Origin: PLanc-01 sp035342095
Lineage (GTDB): Bacteria > Planctomycetota > Phycisphaerae > Sedimentisphaerales > Anaerobacaceae
Assembly (NCBI GenBank): GCA_035342095.1
Contig: DAOQWL010000016.1
Location: forward strand, 17,299 to 81,298
Direction: 5' to 3'
DNA: 64,000 nt
The stretch's first letter is position 1, and each line of letters begins with the position of its first letter. The notes under the pieces are model-generated. The model worked only from the letters and a program-made list of their open reading frames with translations, did no database searches and was not told where the DNA came from. Shown piece after piece: positions 51,478 through 60,290 of the stretch. The position numbers and the translations under genes are program-made.

Positions 51478-53043
51478 TTATCGCCTCGTGGAGGTCCCCG
51501 GCGAGGGATTCGCGAGGCGGTCTGTTCCTGCGACCGGATGGGATTCGATTTCCGCTTCGAGCTGCTGGAGGACGCCTTGGATGCGGTCCAACTGCTCCTC
51601 AATGGGGAAATGCTGCTCCACGAACGCGCGGTAGCGCTCCGGTTCGTACTCGCGTGCAAGCACCAGCTCGCAGAACTGCTCCGCGATATTGAACAGATGC
51701 CGCTGCGGGAACAGCTTGTCGGCGCCGGGGAAGTTGTGAATGACGGGCTTGAGCCCGCAGGCCATCCCGGCCAGCAGGGCCTCGACCTGGTTCTCGCTGA
51801 TCCCGGCGGCCACGATGAAGTGCTTATCGCTCAGCCAGTGGTTCAACTCGCCGCACGACGGCTCGAATGTGACGACGTCCTCCAGACCCAGCGTCCGAAC
51901 CATGTGACGGAGGTACTGCTCCAGGAGCGGGCCCTCGAACGCCCCGGCAAAGGACAACCTGTATCCGGGGTCGATGTAGTGGAGCTTCTGCATGCACTGG
52001 ATGAGAAACGCCGGGTTGGCCTCCGTCGTCAGGCAGCCGATGCATGCGAGGTGTTTGCCCCGTTCCCGGCGCCGAAGCATGTAGCGACGAAGGTCGACGC
52101 CATTGGGCACAACCACCAGGCGAGTGCGATTGCGGATGTCGGGCACCTGTTCCAGCAGCATTTCCTCCACGGGCGACCCGGCGTACAGCGGCGTCGCGGG
52201 CCCCCCGATCTGGACGAGAATGCTCACGTTCTCCCAGCAGACGTCCTTGGCCCAGCGTCCTCGCAGATCCGAGCGGCGCAGACTGACGACCATCCTGGAT
52301 TTCTCGCCCAGGCGCGAGGCCTCCACGGCCATCTCGCCCCCGCCATCGAACCACGCGATGTCGCTCCATCGGACCAGATCGGCAATGCTCTTGGGGCGAC
52401 TATCGGGCTCACCCGCCTCGGCGGGGATATCGCCCGTCCGCATCGGGACCGGGACCCCGTGGGATCCCTGGTAGAACTCAGTCTGGAACCGCTGGCGGAT
52501 GAACTCAAATGCCTCCGCGAGCACGCCATCCTCGCCGCCCTGCTCCGTGTCGAGGTTGCGGAAAAAAGCGACGTGCGGCCGTTTGCTGCGGACGACGTCG
52601 AGCATCGGGCGAAGCACCTCTTGTTCGGGCCACAGCCGGGAGGAACGCAGGAGCACCTCAATCGCCAGCCCTTTCTTGCCCTGGTTCAGCAGCATCGTGG
52701 CCGTCCGGTTCAGCACTTCCACGCTCAGGATCCTCATGTGTTCCATGCTGTCGAACAGGGAACAGGCCTCCGCCGCCCGTCCGCTCGTCAGATATGCCTC
52801 CACGAGGTTCCACACGATCTCCGCGCTGTCGCTCTGGAGGCTCCGGGCCTTCGTAAGGCAGCCAATCGCTTCTTCAGACCGACCCAGACAGTGCAGGATC
52901 GCCCCGGCGTCATTCAGCGCCTGCGTGTCGTTCGGCGCCGTGCGCAGATGCTCGCGCATGCAGTTCAACGCCTCTTGATGCCGTCCGGCCGAAGCCAGCT
53001 CCAGGCCCCTCTGATAGTGGTCTACACTCGTCTGCGTTGTCAT
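51478..53043 (-). CDS. TPR-glycosyltransferase fusion (GT-B type)
   Basis: A 521-residue protein: an N-terminal TPR region (about 1-150, YQRGLELASAGRHQEAL, ILHCLGRSEEAIGCL) then a GT-B domain whose donor half includes RLVVVPNGVDLRRYM and LSFAGAFEGPL. The acidic-Gly motif appears as NQVEALLAGMACGLKPV. TPR next to a GT-B fold recalls enzymes such as O-GlcNAc transferase and the bacterial flagellin GTs, where TPRs bind the acceptor protein; the parallel is inference. ATG 53043 has GGAG eight bases upstream; 5' in-frame codons to 53247 lack any similarity. First gene of the long unit. Confidence 0.82.
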   Translation of the reverse strand: MTTQTSVDHYQRGLELASAGRHQEALNCMREHLRTAPNDTQALNDAGAILHCLGRSEEAIGCLTKARSLQSDSAEIVWNLVEAYLTSGRAAEACSLFDSMEHMRILSVEVLNRTATMLLNQGKKGLAIEVLLRSSRLWPEQEVLRPMLDVVRSKRPHVAFFRNLDTEQGGEDGVLAEAFEFIRQRFQTEFYQGSHGVPVPMRTGDIPAEAGEPDSRPKSIADLVRWSDIAWFDGGGEMAVEASRLGEKSRMVVSLRRSDLRGRWAKDVCWENVSILVQIGGPATPLYAGSPVEEMLLEQVPDIRNRTRLVVVPNGVDLRRYMLRRRERGKHLACIGCLTTEANPAFLIQCMQKLHYIDPGYRLSFAGAFEGPLLEQYLRHMVRTLGLEDVVTFEPSCGELNHWLSDKHFIVAAGISENQVEALLAGMACGLKPVIHNFPGADKLFPQRHLFNIAEQFCELVLAREYEPERYRAFVEQHFPIEEQLDRIQGVLQQLEAEIESHPVAGTDRLANPSPGTSTRR

Positions 53044-53100
53044 CCTTTTCACTCCATTCTGGGCAACCGTCACCGGACAGTCGTCATCCACCGCCCTTGC

Positions 53101-53116
53101 TGCAAACTCCATGCCG
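53101..53116 (-). promoter_or_regulatory. Sigma-54-like promoter of the glycosylation unit
   Basis: On the minus strand CGGCATGGAGTTTGCA has GG and GC exactly 10 bases apart, with CGGCATG against TGGCACG (5 of 7) and a perfect TTGCA. The start would be about 53089, some 45 bases before the ATG of the first glycosyltransferase gene. It lies just after flgL, so it could boost the downstream unit independently of the flgE-flgL operon. One mismatch in the -24 region lowers certainty. Confidence 0.5.
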
Positions 53117-53275
53117 ACGCGGAGAAGTCCGCACGAATCCTCTCCATGCGGCGACATCCCGGGCCTGTGCATAGAAATCGAACACCCACGTATGCAAACC
53201 AGCCATGTGGGCCACAGAAAGCCCGGACGAGGCGGGGATACCGTCATCCCCGGCCGCCGACCGGGGAATCGCTGC

Positions 53276-54460
53276 CTATATGTAGTCCAACAGAGACATG
53301 TTCATCAGCGTGCCCGCCACCTGAAGAGACATCTCGTAGAGCACCTCGCGGCGAGCCAGATCGATGGTGATCTGGGCGATATCCGCCTCCTGCAGGCGCG
53401 TTGTCTCGTCCTGGGTGTCGTATTCCATGTCCTCGAGGTTGTCGCTGAGGGTCTCCAGGAAGCCGATCTTGGACCCGGTGGAAACCTCGGCCTGGAGCAG
53501 GAGGTTATAGACCTCGTCCACCGCCTTCAGGCATTCGTTCGCGTAGTCGAGCAGCTTCTGAGTCTCCAATCCGTGTCCATTCAGGAGGAGATCCCGCAGG
53601 TTGATCAACGTGGTGAAGACATCGTAGGTTCCAGGCACACGGACCAGCTCCGTACCCGCGGCGGTGATCCCGGTCGTGTCAACGTACAGAACCTCGCCTG
53701 TGGTGGAACTCGTGACGGCCAGATTCGAATCGCCGGCGGTGGGAACCGTTACGTACGTGGCCCCGCCGTCGATCGAGATCCGGTAGTTGGATCCATCGAA
53801 GTCCACGGTCATCCAGACATCGCCCTGTACCGTGGACGTGCCCGTCCCGGCGGCCGCGCCTGTATCCCCGAGGAAGACCGGGGTCTGCCGATGGTCCGAG
53901 TGGAAGATCTCGTCCCCCACGTGATAGGTCTCGATCGACAACCCCGACGCCACAGCGATGCTCCGCGAGGCATCGCTTCCTCGGTAGTTGACTGCGACGA
54001 TGTCACCGTCTTCCCGAACGACCTCGTAGGGCGCGGTGCCCGTGCTGCAACCGCCGAACAGGTACTGGCCCGCATGCTTGGTGTTCGCCAGGGACACCAC
54101 CTGTTCCAGAGTACTGTTGATCTTCTCCGCAATGCGTTTCTGGCCCTCGCTGTCATAGACGCCGCCGACGATCTGCGTCATCAGCGTCCGAACGGACGCC
54201 AGTTCGGACGACATGTCGGAGATGATGGTCGACGAGATCTCCAGATTGCCGATCAGTTCCGCGACCGTCTCCTGGTAACCCGACAGAGACCGCTCCTGGG
54301 AGTTCAATCCCAGGATCCGATAGGCCTCGGAGGGGCTGTCGGACGCCCGATTGACCCGGTTCCCCGTCGAGGCCTGCTCCTGCAACAGCGTGATCGCCTT
54401 GGAGTGCAGGTTCAAGGCGTAGCTGACATTGTTGTATATGCTGGTCAGTGATCCACTCAT
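53276..54460 (-). CDS. flgL: Flagellar hook-filament junction protein FlgL (HAP3)
   Basis: A 394-residue flagellin-like junction protein. The N-terminal helix has SIYNNVSYALNLHSKAITLL and STGNRVNRASDSPSEAYRIL, and the C-terminal helix has TTRLQEADIAQITIDLARRE, the paired coiled coil of D0/D1. Central domains are variable. It follows flgK by nine bases, as usual. The length is typical (about 300-400). Exported by the flagellar gate; a chaperone such as FlgN, encoded a little upstream, is expected. Confidence 0.95.
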   Translation of the reverse strand: MSGSLTSIYNNVSYALNLHSKAITLLQEQASTGNRVNRASDSPSEAYRILGLNSQERSLSGYQETVAELIGNLEISSTIISDMSSELASVRTLMTQIVGGVYDSEGQKRIAEKINSTLEQVVSLANTKHAGQYLFGGCSTGTAPYEVVREDGDIVAVNYRGSDASRSIAVASGLSIETYHVGDEIFHSDHRQTPVFLGDTGAAAGTGTSTVQGDVWMTVDFDGSNYRISIDGGATYVTVPTAGDSNLAVTSSTTGEVLYVDTTGITAAGTELVRVPGTYDVFTTLINLRDLLLNGHGLETQKLLDYANECLKAVDEVYNLLLQAEVSTGSKIGFLETLSDNLEDMEYDTQDETTRLQEADIAQITIDLARREVLYEMSLQVAGTLMNMSLLDYI

Positions 54461-54469
54461 GAACGCCTC

Positions 54470-56440
54470 TTAGACCATGTTCATCAGGATGTCCATTGTG
54501 TTCTGGAGAGTCGCCAGGTACTTCGCCATCGCCTGGAACATCTTCTCGAAGATCATCAACTCCGCAGCTTCGTCGTTCACATCGACCCCGCTGATCTCAT
54601 CTCGCTGGTTCTCCAGGTTCTGGAGCATGGCCTCGACGTTCTCCTGGCGAGACTCCAGCAAGGCCACTCGCTGACCGACGTCCGTCACCAAACGCTGGTA
54701 GAACTCGTTCGCGGTCATTCCGTCGAGGCTGTCCACCGCTTCGTCCTGCACGCCAGCCAAACGCAAGGCCGCCGTATTGTCCGTCAGGTCGCTGCCGTAG
54801 GCGGTCGCAACCCGACCCGCGGAGCGGATGATCTCGCTGCAAACCTGCATCTCCGACGCGCTGGCCCCCGAGAAGAAAGTGTTCATCCCGGCTGCCGCCA
54901 GGAAACCGGAGGTATCGGTCGTCGCAAAGACATCGACTTCGAAGTTGTCCCCGGCATTGAATTGCCCCATGCTCACCGCGACCGTGATCCCATTGCCCAG
55001 GCTCAGCGCATTCCCGGCGGCGTACCCGGCCCCGATGTTCAGGGTGCTAACGAGATTGCCGTCCTCGTCAGTCACGTCCAGACGCATGGTTCCATTGCCG
55101 ACGGATCCCGAACCTGCGACCGTGAAGGTGAGTGTCTGGTTCTCATTCCCCTCGTAGACGCCTGCGACGGACACCGTCGCGGGCGACGCGGCAGTGAAGT
55201 TCGTCGTCGTCGGCTCGGGCAAAACCGCCGGCAGGAAGTCGAAGACATACCCCTGGTCGGACACAATGTGCAGTTGAGCGGAGATGACCGAGGCGCTGAC
55301 GCCGGCGAGCGCGTTGATCTTGGCTGCGATCGATTCCACCGTGTCCGGCGGCGACCCCGAGACATTCACCTCGATCTCATATCGCTCGATCTCGCCGGTC
55401 TCCTTGTTGGTCACACGGACGTAGAACGCGCCGTCCGTCACTGGTGTGTCGAGCGACGACAGATCCCCATCGCCGACACCCCAGCCAGTCAGTTCAGTAA
55501 ACGACCCATCCGCGCCCAGCCCCTGGACCTGGTATTGATTCACGGCGTCGATGATCGCTTTGGCCAGCGTATCCAGGTTGCCTGCAACGTCATCGAGAAG
55601 ATCATTCTTCAACGCCAGCAGCCCCCCGAGTTCCCCTCCCTTGATGTTGAGATGGCGCCCCCGGCTGCCCTCTGCAAAGACGCCCAACGTTCCGTCATCG
55701 TTGACGCCCACGTAAATCCCGAGCGTAACCGTCCCGGTGACAACAGGCAGACCGGCAATGGATACATCGACGACTCCGTAGTCCCGCGACTGCGTATTGA
55801 CGCTCACGTATTGCCCCAGTTTCGTGATCAGTTGGTCCCGCTGATCGCGAAGGTTGTTGGCCTGCGCCCCACTGACCTCCGCGTTCTGGATCTGCCCGTT
55901 CAATTCGGCAATCTGCGCAATGAGAGAATTGACCGAATCGCCGACGGTCTGTGCCTCCATCACAATCTGGGTTTGCAGGTCCTCGATGGAATTGCCCAAG
56001 CGCTGGAACTCGCTGGACATCACCTCGGCGGCGCTGACCACGTCGCTGCGGTACACGCTTTCCAGGGGATGTGCCGCCAGCCCCTCCAGGGCACTGAAGA
56101 ACTTGTCGATCGTGGCATTCAGCCCGCCACCCTCGGCAAACTCCCCGAAGGTGGTCTCCACGGAGGTCATCACCGACAGTTCCTGATTGATCTCGGCATA
56201 GGACGACTTCTGCCTCAGGATCTCCGCTTCCAGGAGCGTGTTCACCAGACGAGTCACCCCGGCTACGTCCACGCCGGCGCCGACGACATCCGCCCCGGTG
56301 CTGCCGCCCGACGCTGTGGTGAGTTCCACCCGCTGACGGTGGTATCCCTCGGTCGAGGCATTGGCGATGTTGTTCCCGATGACCTCGAGGGCCGTGGTGG
56401 CCGCAGTGAGACCCGTCAGTCCTATCGTGTAATTCGCCAT
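54470..56440 (-). CDS. flgK: Flagellar hook-associated protein FlgK (HAP1)
   Basis: A 656-residue junction protein. It starts TIGLTGLTAATTALEVIGNNIANASTEGYHRQR-like (the rod/hook signature lies at about 15-35) and ends EKMFQAMAKYLATLQNTMDILM, the FlgK C-terminal helix. The middle is composed of beta-rich variable domains, including an immunoglobulin-like part. It is longer than E. coli FlgK (547). FlgN, FlgK and FlgL form the usual set here, upstream of the glycan genes. Confidence 0.96.
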   Translation of the reverse strand: MANYTIGLTGLTAATTALEVIGNNIANASTEGYHRQRVELTTASGGSTGADVVGAGVDVAGVTRLVNTLLEAEILRQKSSYAEINQELSVMTSVETTFGEFAEGGGLNATIDKFFSALEGLAAHPLESVYRSDVVSAAEVMSSEFQRLGNSIEDLQTQIVMEAQTVGDSVNSLIAQIAELNGQIQNAEVSGAQANNLRDQRDQLITKLGQYVSVNTQSRDYGVVDVSIAGLPVVTGTVTLGIYVGVNDDGTLGVFAEGSRGRHLNIKGGELGGLLALKNDLLDDVAGNLDTLAKAIIDAVNQYQVQGLGADGSFTELTGWGVGDGDLSSLDTPVTDGAFYVRVTNKETGEIERYEIEVNVSGSPPDTVESIAAKINALAGVSASVISAQLHIVSDQGYVFDFLPAVLPEPTTTNFTAASPATVSVAGVYEGNENQTLTFTVAGSGSVGNGTMRLDVTDEDGNLVSTLNIGAGYAAGNALSLGNGITVAVSMGQFNAGDNFEVDVFATTDTSGFLAAAGMNTFFSGASASEMQVCSEIIRSAGRVATAYGSDLTDNTAALRLAGVQDEAVDSLDGMTANEFYQRLVTDVGQRVALLESRQENVEAMLQNLENQRDEISGVDVNDEAAELMIFEKMFQAMAKYLATLQNTMDILMNMV

Positions 56441-56485
56441 CTCTCAATCCCGATCCGGCGACGACCCTTCCGCCGGTAGCCTGTC

Positions 56486-57040
56486 CTAGAACTGCATATT
56501 CAACATCGTCGTGCCGGTGGGGTGCCTCGCGGCCCCCGACGCAGTGTAGGTCGTGCCCGTCTGGCCGGCCGGACCGAGAAACACCTGCAGCAGCGACCGG
56601 TTGAATCGCCGGCAATCCAGGATCAGCATGGCGGTCAGCGTGTGCTCCCGCTTGAGCCGGACAATAAGATTCTGGAGTCTTTTCTGTCGTTCCGCCAGCG
56701 CCGTCGCCAGATCCTCCTTCACGTGCGCCAGGAGGTTCGTCACAGTCACCTCTGTCTCCTTCCACCCCAGACCGCTCGCCAGTTCCCGCCGGAGTTCCTG
56801 CCGTCTGCAATCCACAGCCGTGCGTGCCTCCCCCTGTCCGCGGATCTCTTCCAACAGCGTCCCGAGCGCGCCGTCATCGCGCTTGATGAGCAGCTTGCGG
56901 AGCGTATCCAGACTCACCAGCGAAGCTTCCACGTGCTGGATGTCCTCGTCGAGCACGTCCAACAGGGCGGCCACCTGCGCATGAATCTCCGGACGCGGTC
57001 CCTCGCGTCGGCAGTCCCCCTTCATCTTCCGCAATGCCAT
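56486..57040 (-). CDS. flgN: FlgN-type flagellar chaperone
   Basis: A 184-residue protein, largely helical, with the FlgN-like pattern of a long N-terminal helix (IHAQVAALLDVLDEDIQHVE), LRKLLIKRDDGALGTLLEEI and a C-terminal helix with LNRSLL-like residues (CRRFNRSLLQVF). FlgN keeps FlgK and FlgL soluble before export. Support is moderate from sequence and strong from position directly upstream of flgK. It follows flgJ by two bases. Confidence 0.82.
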   Translation of the reverse strand: MALRKMKGDCRREGPRPEIHAQVAALLDVLDEDIQHVEASLVSLDTLRKLLIKRDDGALGTLLEEIRGQGEARTAVDCRRQELRRELASGLGWKETEVTVTNLLAHVKEDLATALAERQKRLQNLIVRLKREHTLTAMLILDCRRFNRSLLQVFLGPAGQTGTTYTASGAARHPTGTTMLNMQF

Positions 57041-57042
57041 CG

Positions 57043-57447
57043 CTACAATTCCTCGTCAATGGACCCCGCAGGGTCGTCGGTGCCTTGCATCTGTTTGATG
57101 TAGTGATAGACGTCGTTCCCGAGTCCGAAGCCCCCCTTGTCGGCGAAATCCTGGGCGAGATAGAACCAGAAGAGTCCACGGACCTGTCCGGCCCCCGCGT
57201 CCTCTTCATCGAAGCTGCTTTCCTCGATCGACGCCTGCACCTGCTCGAACACTTTGGTCAACAACACGGACTCGAAGTCCTTTCCGATCTGCCTTTCTTG
57301 CTCGTCGCGCTGCCGCGAGGAGACCGCGTCGCTGCTGCCCGTCGCCGACCCGTGGCGCAGGCAACGAGAAACGCTGCTCGGCATTCGATCCGACGCCGCA
57401 GCTTGAGGCAGAGACAGGGGCATTCCGATTGACTCGATATCATCCAT
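57043..57447 (-). CDS. flgJ: Rod-binding protein FlgJ, N-terminal domain only
   Basis: A 134-residue protein with the rod-binding domain: IGKDFESVLLTKVFEQVQASI and a C-terminal segment with GLFWFYLAQDFADKGGFGLG. It lacks the C-terminal muramidase seen in enterobacterial FlgJ, which is normal for many phyla where a separate hydrolase works with the rod. It chaperones rod assembly in the periplasm. Located between flgI and flgN. Confidence 0.88.
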   Translation of the reverse strand: MDDIESIGMPLSLPQAAASDRMPSSVSRCLRHGSATGSSDAVSSRQRDEQERQIGKDFESVLLTKVFEQVQASIEESSFDEEDAGAGQVRGLFWFYLAQDFADKGGFGLGNDVYHYIKQMQGTDDPAGSIDEEL

Positions 57448-57456
57448 CGGCGGTTC

Positions 57457-58587
57457 CTACATGAGGATCAATTTGGCCTGAAGAGCCCCGGCTTTCTTGA
57501 GCGCGTTGAAGATAGCGACCAGATCTCGCGGCGAGGCCCCGATGGCGTTGAGCGTCTTCGCCAACTCCGACACGGTCACCGCTCGCTCCATGGGGATCAG
57601 GTACGCGTTCTGTTCCTCGACGTCGAGCGACGTCTCGGGAACCACCTCGGTCGTGGCCCCCTCCGCGAACGGCGCCGTCGGCTGCGAGACGTTGGCGCTT
57701 TCCTTCACCTTGACGACCAGGCTGCCCTGCGCGATGGCGACCGAGGAGATCCCAACGTTCTCGCCGACCACAATCGTGCCGGTGCGCTCGTTGATGACGA
57801 CGGTGGCGGCCATATCGACCGTCACCTCCTTCAGCGTGATCTCGTCGATGAACCCGATAACGCCGGCTGCGGTGATCTCCTGCGGTATGGCCACCCGGAT
57901 GGCGCCGGCGTCGAGCACCGTGGCGGCCCCCGGATGGGCCTTGTTGACCACCTCGCTGATTCGCTGCGCCGTGGTGAAATCGCTGTTGCGGAGGCTGAGC
58001 GTCAGATAACGCAGGCCGGCCGCCTGCTCGACGAACGTCGCCAGTTCGGACTTCTCCACGAGAGCTCCGTCCGGGATGCGACCGACGGTCTGATGGTTCT
58101 TCGACAGGGTGGCCTGGCTGCCGGAGACGGACCAGCCGCCGATCGAGACGCCCCCCTGGGCTACGGCATAGACCTGGCCGTCGAGACCTCGCAACGGCGT
58201 CGGCAGCAGCATCGCCCCCTGGAGGCTCTTGGCATCGCCGAGGGCCGAGACATCGACGTCGATCCGCATGCCCTCCCGATCGAACGGGCCCAGCTCGGCA
58301 GTCACCATCACCACCGCTGTGTTGTCCCCCGTCAGGTCCGACGGGGACAGGACCAGACCCGAATCCCGCAGCACATTCGTCAGCATTTGACGCGAGAGCA
58401 GGGTCTTGTCGCCCGTGCCGGCCAAACCGGTCACCAGGCCGATCCCGGTGAGAGGGTTGCCGCGAACGCCCTGGATTTCGACAATGTCCTTGATCCGCTC
58501 ACAACGCCCGACACCCGCCATGCCGAGGGACAACAGCAGCCCTGCCCCGGCGGCGAGCACCCATCTGGTTAACGATGTTCTTTCCAA
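57457..58587 (-). CDS. flgI: Flagellar P-ring protein FlgI
   Basis: A 376-residue periplasmic protein that forms the P ring around the rod in the peptidoglycan layer. A signal peptide (about residues 1-28, WVLAAGAGLLLSLGMAG) is followed by the FlgI core with ERIKDIVEIQGVRGNPLTG and TGDKTLLSRQMLTNVL. TTG 58587 is proposed because AGGGGG stands seven bases upstream and it begins just before the signal peptide. Length matches FlgI (about 365). Its presence, with flgH and flgA, argues for a diderm host with peptidoglycan. Confidence 0.94.
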   Translation of the reverse strand: MERTSLTRWVLAAGAGLLLSLGMAGVGRCERIKDIVEIQGVRGNPLTGIGLVTGLAGTGDKTLLSRQMLTNVLRDSGLVLSPSDLTGDNTAVVMVTAELGPFDREGMRIDVDVSALGDAKSLQGAMLLPTPLRGLDGQVYAVAQGGVSIGGWSVSGSQATLSKNHQTVGRIPDGALVEKSELATFVEQAAGLRYLTLSLRNSDFTTAQRISEVVNKAHPGAATVLDAGAIRVAIPQEITAAGVIGFIDEITLKEVTVDMAATVVINERTGTIVVGENVGISSVAIAQGSLVVKVKESANVSQPTAPFAEGATTEVVPETSLDVEEQNAYLIPMERAVTVSELAKTLNAIGASPRDLVAIFNALKKAGALQAKLILM

Positions 58588-58643
58588 GAGAAACCCCCTG
58601 ATCCCGCCCAAAACGGCGGATCGGATTCTTCCTGAGCAGCCGA

Positions 58644-59261
58644 TCACCACGGCCAGAGCAAGTCGAAGACTCGCCCCACCCAACCCGTGCGAGTGTACGG
58701 GGCGGCGACGCCGCTGTTCCTCGTGACGATGTGGAAGTTGGCGACCTGCGCGCTCTTGACCGTATTGTCGAACGCAATGTCGCTGGGACGAACGATGCCG
58801 CTGACCTCGATCGTCTGGATATCCCCGGCAATGCTGCGATCTCGCGTGCCCAGGACGACGAGATTCCCGTTCGGCAGGACATCGAGCACCACGACGCTGA
58901 CGCGGTCTTCGAAGCTCCGCTCGTCCTTGTAATCGGCCTTGCCCGAGAGCGAGTTGCTCGCCGCCGCCGACATCGTCAGGCCCGGGATGCTCGGGAGAAT
59001 ATGATCGATGTTCAGCTCCCCGTCAAAGTCGCTCGTTCGGGACGTCTCCTTCTGGAGTTCCCGTTTCGACTTGTTGTTCACCGTGCTCTCCTCGGCGATC
59101 TTGATCGTGAGGACGTCCCCGATGCCGCGGGCGACGTCATCGGCGTACGTGGTCGGCAGGTTCTTGTCCCGCTTGCCCCAGATGGAGCCCGCGTCCAGCG
59201 ATTCGCTCAGGAACGACGCCTGGATCAGCATCGCACCGATCAACACCCGTTTCACGTTCAT
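58644..59261 (-). CDS. flgH: Flagellar L-ring protein FlgH
   Basis: A 205-residue outer-membrane ring protein. ATG 59261 follows AAGGAG by five bases; an N-terminal secretion signal (about 1-20) ends near SLDAGSIWG. No lipobox Cys is seen at the expected position, unlike E. coli FlgH. The core has IGDVLTIKIAEEST, DGELNIDHIL, VVVLDVLPNGNLVVLG and VSGIVRPSDI, all typical. Lies between flgA and flgI. Confidence 0.94.
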   Translation of the reverse strand: MNVKRVLIGAMLIQASFLSESLDAGSIWGKRDKNLPTTYADDVARGIGDVLTIKIAEESTVNNKSKRELQKETSRTSDFDGELNIDHILPSIPGLTMSAAASNSLSGKADYKDERSFEDRVSVVVLDVLPNGNLVVLGTRDRSIAGDIQTIEVSGIVRPSDIAFDNTVKSAQVANFHIVTRNSGVAAPYTRTGWVGRVFDLLWPW

Positions 59262-59285
59262 AAGCACTCCTTGGGTCCGCCGGCG

Positions 59286-60281
59286 TTAGAGCACCGGTTC
59301 GACGGTTCCGTCGGCATTCACCTTGCACACGATCACACGGCTGGAATCGGCGTTCCGCACCTTGACGCACTCGCCGGTCCGGCCTTCCTGCAGCACCGTG
59401 CCGACCGCGGTGACGACCAGCCCGGGCCGCTCGATGCGAATCACGACGGTCTCATTGCGCCGGATCACGACCGGCGACTGCGCAACACTCACCATGTCGG
59501 CCCGCACTTCCATGTCTGCCGGCAGCTTGCGGACGGCCATAAGCCCATAAGGAGCCTGCCAATTCGCCGGCTCGGGCTGATCCGAGACCACCGTCTCGAT
59601 CCTCAGGTCCGCCGGGGTCAGAATCGTCCCCTCGGCCACCTCGCGGGCGGTCACCACGCGCCGGCTCTGGTACTTGAGCCGGAACAGAATGTCGCGCTTG
59701 CCAATCTCCCTGCCGTCGGCCATGACCGTGATCTGGACGGCCACGTGGCCGCGCGCCCCGCTCTTGGCGAAACGGGGCAGAACCTGCAGGTCCTCCACCT
59801 GGGCCGACAGGACCAGTTCCTGCGGCTTGGCGGTGGGAATCATCTCGCGGATCATGGAGGCCGGTGGATGCTGCCGGAGGAATTCCCGACCGACCTCGAT
59901 GAACTCATCCGGACTGATGCTCCGGTGGTACCGGCGAACCGCAACCGCCTGGGCTCCCGTCAATCGCACCTGATCGGCGGAGATGCCGTGCGAAGCCAGC
60001 CGACTCAGGATTGTGACACGATCCAACACGGCCTTCTGTCCCGGCGTTGAAATCTGTCCGAGACCGATCCCGGCCGCCGCCGTGACGAGGGACGAATTGC
60101 CGTGAAGAACGCTGATCTGCCCCAGCGTCAGCGGTCCGGTCTGGACCGTCACCTCGCGAGGCAGATGAACCTGGAGCAGATCCTCCCGGGCAGGCGACGC
60201 CGGATCCGCAGCCCGACCGAAAGAGCCCGTCGGCCACAGGATCGCCGCGAGGAGAACAAACTGAGACAATCTACAATCCAT
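59286..60281 (-). CDS. flgA: P-ring assembly chaperone FlgA
   Basis: A 331-residue periplasmic protein with a signal peptide (about 1-22) and a C-terminal SAF domain (YQSRRVVTAREVAEGTILTPADL and VVIRRNETVVIRIERPGLVV), the FlgA core that helps FlgI polymerise. It is longer than the E. coli protein (219) because of an N-terminal region with QVRLTGAQAVAVRRY. It sits 9 bases after flgG and 24 before flgH. Confidence 0.92.
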   Translation of the reverse strand: MDCRLSQFVLLAAILWPTGSFGRAADPASPAREDLLQVHLPREVTVQTGPLTLGQISVLHGNSSLVTAAAGIGLGQISTPGQKAVLDRVTILSRLASHGISADQVRLTGAQAVAVRRYHRSISPDEFIEVGREFLRQHPPASMIREMIPTAKPQELVLSAQVEDLQVLPRFAKSGARGHVAVQITVMADGREIGKRDILFRLKYQSRRVVTAREVAEGTILTPADLRIETVVSDQPEPANWQAPYGLMAVRKLPADMEVRADMVSVAQSPVVIRRNETVVIRIERPGLVVTAVGTVLQEGRTGECVKVRNADSSRVIVCKVNADGTVEPVL

Positions 60282-60290
60282 GACCAGATC

